Assembly: GCA_964533495.1 (NCBI GenBank)
Contig: CAZHJU010000013.1
Location: 1 to 64,000, forward strand
DNA length: 64,000 bases
DNA from: Ga0077527 sp964533495
GTDB taxonomy: Bacteria > Pseudomonadota > Gammaproteobacteria > Burkholderiales > SG8-41
Reading direction: 5' to 3'
The notes beneath the pieces are model-generated. The model saw nothing but the letters and a program-made list of their open reading frames with translations, ran no database searches and was not told where the DNA came from. This document shows positions 59,890 through 64,000 of this stretch, one piece after another. Positions within the stretch are counted from its first letter, which is position 1. Each line of letters begins with the position of its first letter. A program made the translations under genes and the position numbers.

Positions 59890-60887
59890 GCGGCGCGCCG
59901 GCCATGCAGCGCCAGTTCGGCCGCCAGTTCGACCGCCGCCACCAGGCTTTCACAGCTGGCCTTGCCGGTGCCGGCGAGATCCAGCGCGGTGCCGTGGTCG
60001 ACCGAGGTGCGGATGACCGGCAGGCCGAGGGTGATGTTGATGCCGCCGCCGAAGCTCGCGTACTTGAGTACCGGCAGGCCCTGGTCGTGGTACATCGCCA
60101 GCACGCAGTCGCAGTGCTTCAGCTTTCCGGGCTGGAACAGCGTGTCCGCGGGCAGGGGGCCCTCGAGCAGGCAGCCTTCGCCGCGCAGTTGCTCGAGCAC
60201 CGGAACGATGACGTCGATTTCCTCGCGGCCGAGATGTCCCGATTCGCCGGCGTGCGGGTTGAGCCCGGCGACGAGGATCCGCGGCCGGGCAATCCCGAAG
60301 CGCGACACGAGATCGCCGTGCAGCACGCGCAGCGTGCGCTCCAGGCCTTCGTGCGTGATCGCGCCGGGGACGTCCCGCAGCGGCAGATGGGTGGTGGCCA
60401 GCGCGACGCGCATGCCGCCGCCGGCAAGCATCATCACCACCTGCGGCACGCCCAGCCGCCCGGCGAGGAACTCGGTATGGCCGGTGAAGGGGATGCCGGC
60501 CTCATTGATGACCGCCTTGTGCACCGGCGCGGTGGCCATCGCGTCAAAGCGGCCGTCGCGGCAGCCGTCGGCGGCGATTTCGAGAGTGCGCAGCACATAG
60601 GGGCCGTTGGCCGGATCAAGCTTGCCGGGATGCGCGGGCCGGACCAGCGGCACATGCAGCACGGAAAAACCGGCGGCATCGGCGGCGCCGGTCCAGCGCG
60701 GGAATGCGGGGTCGGGGAGCCCGATCCGGCGGGCGCGTTCCCGCAACAGTCCTTCGTCGGCGATGAACACCACCCGCGCCGGCAGTGTGCGCCGGGCCAG
60801 CATCGCGCAAAGTTCCGGGCCGATGCCCGCGGGCTCGCCTGCGGTGACGGCGACCAGCGGGGAGGGAGGTTGCCCGGCGGAGCTCAT
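59886..60887 (-). CDS. pdxA: 4-hydroxythreonine-4-phosphate dehydrogenase
   Basis: 333 residues. Start VAVTAGEPAGIGPELCAML; metal-site blocks APVHKAVINEAGIPFTGHTEFL and AMYHDQGLPVLKY. Pyridoxal-phosphate synthesis. Between surA and rsmA, the classic proteobacterial order, 15 nt after surA. Confidence 0.97.
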   Translation of the reverse strand: MSSAGQPPSPLVAVTAGEPAGIGPELCAMLARRTLPARVVFIADEGLLRERARRIGLPDPAFPRWTGAADAAGFSVLHVPLVRPAHPGKLDPANGPYVLRTLEIAADGCRDGRFDAMATAPVHKAVINEAGIPFTGHTEFLAGRLGVPQVVMMLAGGGMRVALATTHLPLRDVPGAITHEGLERTLRVLHGDLVSRFGIARPRILVAGLNPHAGESGHLGREEIDVIVPVLEQLRGEGCLLEGPLPADTLFQPGKLKHCDCVLAMYHDQGLPVLKYASFGGGINITLGLPVIRTSVDHGTALDLAGTGKASCESLVAAVELAAELALHGRRAA

Positions 60888-60902
60888 GGCGCGGGTGGTG
60901 CG

Positions 60903-62210
60903 TCAACTTTCTTCAAGGCGCCGCTCCACGTAGGCACTGTCGCGCAGCTGGCGCACCCATTCCTGATAGGCCTCGTCGGTCTTGCGCTCGCGCAGCGCCT
61001 GGCGGGCGTTCATGCGCTGTCCTTCGCGGGTCATGTCCTGGCTGCGGCGTTCCAGCACTTCGATCACGTGCCAGCCGAAGGGGCTGCGCACCGGCGCGCT
61101 GATTTGGCCGGGTTTCAGGGCATTCATCGCCTGTTCGAACTCGGGCACGGTGTCGCCGGCATTGAGCCAGCCGAGATCGCCGCCGCGCGAAGCGCTGCCG
61201 TCCTCGGAATTGGCGCGCGCCAGCTCGGCAAAATCGGCCTTGTTGTCGAGCCGCTCCTTCAGCGCCAGCAGGCGGTTGCGGGCTTCGGTTTCGGACACCA
61301 GCTCGTTGGTCTTGATCAGGATGTGGCGGGCGCGGGTCTGCTGGACCATGATTGGCGCCTGGCCGCCGCGGCGTTCGTTGAGGTGGAGGATGTGGAAGCC
61401 ATTGGGGCTGCGCAGCAGTTCGGTCATCTGGCCGGCCTGCAGCGGACGCAGGGCTTCGAGAAACAGCGTCGGCAGCCGTTCGCTTTCCCGCCAGCCGAGC
61501 AGGCCGCCCTGGAGCGCCTCCGGCGCGTCGGAAAACGCCGCCGCGACCTGGCGGAAATCGGCGCCGCCCTTGAGCTGGGCCAGCGCCTCCTCCGCCCGGG
61601 CGCGGCGCGTCTGGAGCTGTTCCGGCGAGGCGTTCTCCGGCACCGAAACCAGGACATGCGACACGTTGAATTCGTCGCCGCGGCCCGGCTGCGCCTGCTG
61701 GTTCTGGATGAAACCGTCGATTTCGGACTCGGTGATGACGATTTTCTGCGCGACCTCGCGCTCGCGCAGCCGGGCCAGCGTGATTTCGCTGCGGATGTCT
61801 TCGCGGAACTTGTCGAACGGCACGCCGTCGCGTTCCAGCGCCGCGCGCATCTGTGCCGGCGAGAGTTTGTTGTCCGTGGCGATCCGCGCCAGCGCCTTGT
61901 CGAGTTCGGCGTCGTCGACGCGCAGGCCGATGTTGCGTGCATGCTGCATCTGCACCCGGTCCCCGATCAGGCGCTCGAGCAGCTGGCGTTCGATCACCTC
62001 GCGCGGCGGCGGCGGGGTGCCCTGCTGGCGCAGTTGCCGGAACGCGAAATCGACGCGGGCGGCGAGTTCCTGCCGGGTGATGATTTCGTCATTGACGACG
62101 GCGACGATGCGGTCGAGGGTGATGATGGGACGCGGCTTCGCGGTCTGGGCGTGGGCGGCGGCGGCCAGTACCGTGGCGCAAAACAGGAGCAGGGAAAATC
62201 GGAGTCGCAT
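60903..62210 (-). CDS. surA: Periplasmic chaperone/peptidyl-prolyl isomerase SurA
   Basis: 435 residues. Signal peptide (MRLRFSLLLFCATVLAAAAHA), N-terminal SurA domain (IVAVVNDEIITRQELAARVDFA), two parvulin PPIC domains near 165-265 and 275-375 (FNVSHVLVSVPENA; TRARHILIKTNELV), C-terminal helix. It carries outer-membrane proteins, including LptD, to the Bam complex. LptD is encoded immediately upstream. Confidence 0.97.
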   Translation of the reverse strand: MRLRFSLLLFCATVLAAAAHAQTAKPRPIITLDRIVAVVNDEIITRQELAARVDFAFRQLRQQGTPPPPREVIERQLLERLIGDRVQMQHARNIGLRVDDAELDKALARIATDNKLSPAQMRAALERDGVPFDKFREDIRSEITLARLREREVAQKIVITESEIDGFIQNQQAQPGRGDEFNVSHVLVSVPENASPEQLQTRRARAEEALAQLKGGADFRQVAAAFSDAPEALQGGLLGWRESERLPTLFLEALRPLQAGQMTELLRSPNGFHILHLNERRGGQAPIMVQQTRARHILIKTNELVSETEARNRLLALKERLDNKADFAELARANSEDGSASRGGDLGWLNAGDTVPEFEQAMNALKPGQISAPVRSPFGWHVIEVLERRSQDMTREGQRMNARQALRERKTDEAYQEWVRQLRDSAYVERRLEES

Positions 62211-62249
62211 GTTGAATCCAGAAATATCAGATTGTCCGGCACGGCAGCG

Positions 62250-64000
62250 CTAGAACACACCCGGTACATTGTATTGGACCGGCGCTGCCGTGCGGGGATC
62301 CAGCGTCTTGTAGCCGCTGATGTTGCGGAACAGGACTTCCGTCGGGTTGGTGCCGATGCTCGAGATCCCGCTCAGTTCGAGCTGGACGAAAACCGAGGTG
62401 CTGGCGGCCGAGGTCGTGGTGGCGAAGCGGTGGCCGACGATGCGCAGGGCCCAGCAGCGGTCATTGTATTCGACGCCGGCCAGCGCTTCCAGGGTCCGGT
62501 TGTCGCGGATCGAATAGTTCCAGCGGGCGACGGCGGTCCAGCGGCCGTCGATCGGCCATTGCGCCGAAATGTCGGTCTGGCGCAGCGTGTTGGCGGTGTC
62601 GCGGTAGGCCAGGTTCAGCACCTTGCCGGCCTGCGGCTGGTAACGTCCGGCGATGTTGAATTTCTGGGTCTGCTTGAGGTCGGTGTTGTACTGCCAGCCG
62701 GCTTCTGTGGTCCAGTTCTTCGCGATGTTGCCGCTGATCACCGCGAGCACGTCGGAACTGTTGCTGTCGCGGGCGCGGGGGGCGATCCCCGGCAGCGTCA
62801 CCTGCTGCGACTGGAAGTAATAACGCTGCGCCAGCGCCACGCGCAGGCGCTCGATGCCGGTGCTGGCGTCGATGAAACGGGAACTGATGCCGGCGGTCAG
62901 CTGGTTGGCGTCATTGACGCGGTCGCTGCCGCTGAACTGGTTCTCCGTGAACAGCGTCGCGAAATTGACGTCCTGCAGGCCGCTTTCGAAATTCGGCAGG
63001 CGGCTCTGGTCCTTGTACGGGATGTACACGTAATAGGCCCTGGGCTCCAGTGTCTGGATCAGCGCCTGGCCACCGGCCTGCATTTCACGCTCGAACACGA
63101 CACCGGTCTCCGCGCTGAACGTCGGCAGGGCCCGCGTGCTGTCTTGCAGATTCGTGGTGTTGTTTGCACCCATGGCATAACGCGTTATATGGGCGCCGAT
63201 TTTCGGCGTCACAAACGCAAACGCGTTCTGCAGGGGCAGCGAAAAGCTGGGGTTGATGACCATCCGCTGGCCGTTGATCAGCGACGGATGATCAAAAGCC
63301 GTGTAGCTGCCGAGGAAATCGAAATCCCCGATGCGGGTGCCCAGGCGCTGCGCGGACAGCGTGAGCTGCGGCTGGCGGTTGTAGGGCGCCACCAGGGGCG
63401 CCAGCGGATCCGACTGCAGCGTCTGCCAGCGCTGGGTGAAGGCCGAGAAGCTGTAGGTGCCGCCATTGCCCCAGGTGCCTCCGCGAGCCAGGGTCAGGTC
63501 GTTGGTCAGGTAGACCTGGGAGGTCACGGCGACCTGGGTCGAGAGGTCGGTGAAATAGCTGCCGTCGGACACGCGGTTGACGTTGAAGGTGCCGCTCCAG
63601 CCGCGGCCGAGGGTCTGCTGGTGCTTGGCGAAAATGCCCCAGCGGTCGCGGCTGACCTGGTGATCGTTGGGAAGGATTTCCGTGCGCGCCTCGCCCTGCC
63701 AGCTCGGATTCAGATAGCGGAACTCGGCACCGAGCTGCAAACCGCGCTTGGTCATGTAGCGGGGGAACAGCGTCGCGTCCATTTCCGGCGCGATGTTCCA
63801 GTAATAGGGAACGGTGAACTCGAAGCCGGTGGTATTGGATGTCCGGTAACTCGGCGTCAGGAATCCGGACTTGCGTTCCTGGTGCAGCGAGAACGACAGG
63901 TAGGGCGAATAGAAGATGGTCTTGTCGAAGAACACGATGCTGGCGTCGCGCGCGACGCCGACGTCGCGGCTGCGGTCGATGTCGAGCTGGCGGGCGCGGA
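62250..64000 (-). CDS. lptD: LPS-assembly protein LptD, C-terminal part (cut by window edge)
   Basis: About 583 residues are visible; the N-terminal jellyroll and start lie outside. The open frame continues without a stop to the window end. Alternating outer-membrane beta-barrel strands with blocks SFSLHQERKSGFLTPSYRTS, GLQLGAEFRYLNPSWQGEA and a C-terminal region VFVQLELSGISSIGTNP identify LptD. It places lipopolysaccharide in the outer membrane. 39 nt before surA, the usual lptD-surA-pdxA-rsmA order. Confidence 0.95.
   Translation of the reverse strand, partial: RARQLDIDRSRDVGVARDASIVFFDKTIFYSPYLSFSLHQERKSGFLTPSYRTSNTTGFEFTVPYYWNIAPEMDATLFPRYMTKRGLQLGAEFRYLNPSWQGEARTEILPNDHQVSRDRWGIFAKHQQTLGRGWSGTFNVNRVSDGSYFTDLSTQVAVTSQVYLTNDLTLARGGTWGNGGTYSFSAFTQRWQTLQSDPLAPLVAPYNRQPQLTLSAQRLGTRIGDFDFLGSYTAFDHPSLINGQRMVINPSFSLPLQNAFAFVTPKIGAHITRYAMGANNTTNLQDSTRALPTFSAETGVVFEREMQAGGQALIQTLEPRAYYVYIPYKDQSRLPNFESGLQDVNFATLFTENQFSGSDRVNDANQLTAGISSRFIDASTGIERLRVALAQRYYFQSQQVTLPGIAPRARDSNSSDVLAVISGNIAKNWTTEAGWQYNTDLKQTQKFNIAGRYQPQAGKVLNLAYRDTANTLRQTDISAQWPIDGRWTAVARWNYSIRDNRTLEALAGVEYNDRCWALRIVGHRFATTTSAASTSVFVQLELSGISSIGTNPTEVLFRNISGYKTLDPRTAAPVQYNVPGVF

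Noticed and set aside
1..64000. Prophage or insertion-sequence features
   Set aside because: No integrase, transposase, phage structural gene or terminal repeat with target duplication was seen.

Overview
The window is high-GC DNA from a betaproteobacterial chromosome, most likely of the order Burkholderiales or a close relative. The placement rests on gene order that is typical of that class (atp operon next to parB-parA-rsmG-mnmG; yidC-rnpA-rpmH facing dnaA-dnaN-gyrB; topB-dprA-lysM-def-fmt-rsmB-ntrYX; tkt-gap-pgk-pyk-fba; surA-pdxA-rsmA and hemL-thiE-thiD) and on three TctC/Bug-type periplasmic binding proteins, a family strongly expanded in Burkholderiales. No rRNA, tRNA or CRISPR array was recognised.

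Layout. 1-3000: minus-strand F1Fo ATP synthase genes atpI-B-E-F-H-A (atpA cut by the window edge). 3100-11100: minus-strand chromosome-maintenance and RNA-modification block (rpmH, rnpA, yidC, mnmE, mnmG, rsmG, parA, parB) with two parS-like sites between mnmE and mnmG. 11100-16400: dnaA, dnaN, gyrB on the plus strand, with a probable replication-origin neighbourhood around dnaA. 16450-21400: minus-strand topB, dprA and a LysM protein. 21480-28240: def, fmt, rsmB, a DUF4390 protein and an NtrY/NtrX-type two-component pair whose regulator has lost the key residues of its AAA+ ATPase domain. 28330-35340: the glycolytic/pentose-phosphate series tkt, gapA, pgk, pyk and a class I aldolase. 35400-50500: an accessory metabolic region with a CobW GTPase, an amidohydrolase, a cupin, three TctC proteins, an acyl-CoA dehydrogenase, two closely related carboxyltransferases without a biotin carboxylase partner, an enolase-superfamily enzyme and an LpxR-like lipid A deacylase. 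Inside it (about 41100-42800) lies a lower-GC patch carrying an EamA transporter bounded by integron attC-like half sites and an orphan ribbon-helix-helix protein. 50600-54800: small conserved proteins, an SDR, a phosphonatase-like HAD hydrolase and a tandem pair of uncharacterised exported proteins. 54800-64000: rluF-like, hemL, thiE, thiD, rubredoxin, gloA, rsmA, pdxA, surA and the C-terminal part of lptD.

The backbone genes are housekeeping: replication start and segregation, energy conservation, central carbon flow and outer-membrane assembly. The accessory part looks like uptake and CoA-ester catabolism of an unknown organic acid. The most unusual signals are a dispersed AT-rich repeat with the core TATAAGTATTTG seen at five gene ends and, in a diverged form, inside mnmE; the attC-like boundaries of the transporter gene; a parS-like site placed in the loop of a perfect hairpin; the degenerate NtrX; the carboxyltransferase-TctC cluster with a perfect palindrome in front; and the twin exported proteins with a CX9CX2C motif.
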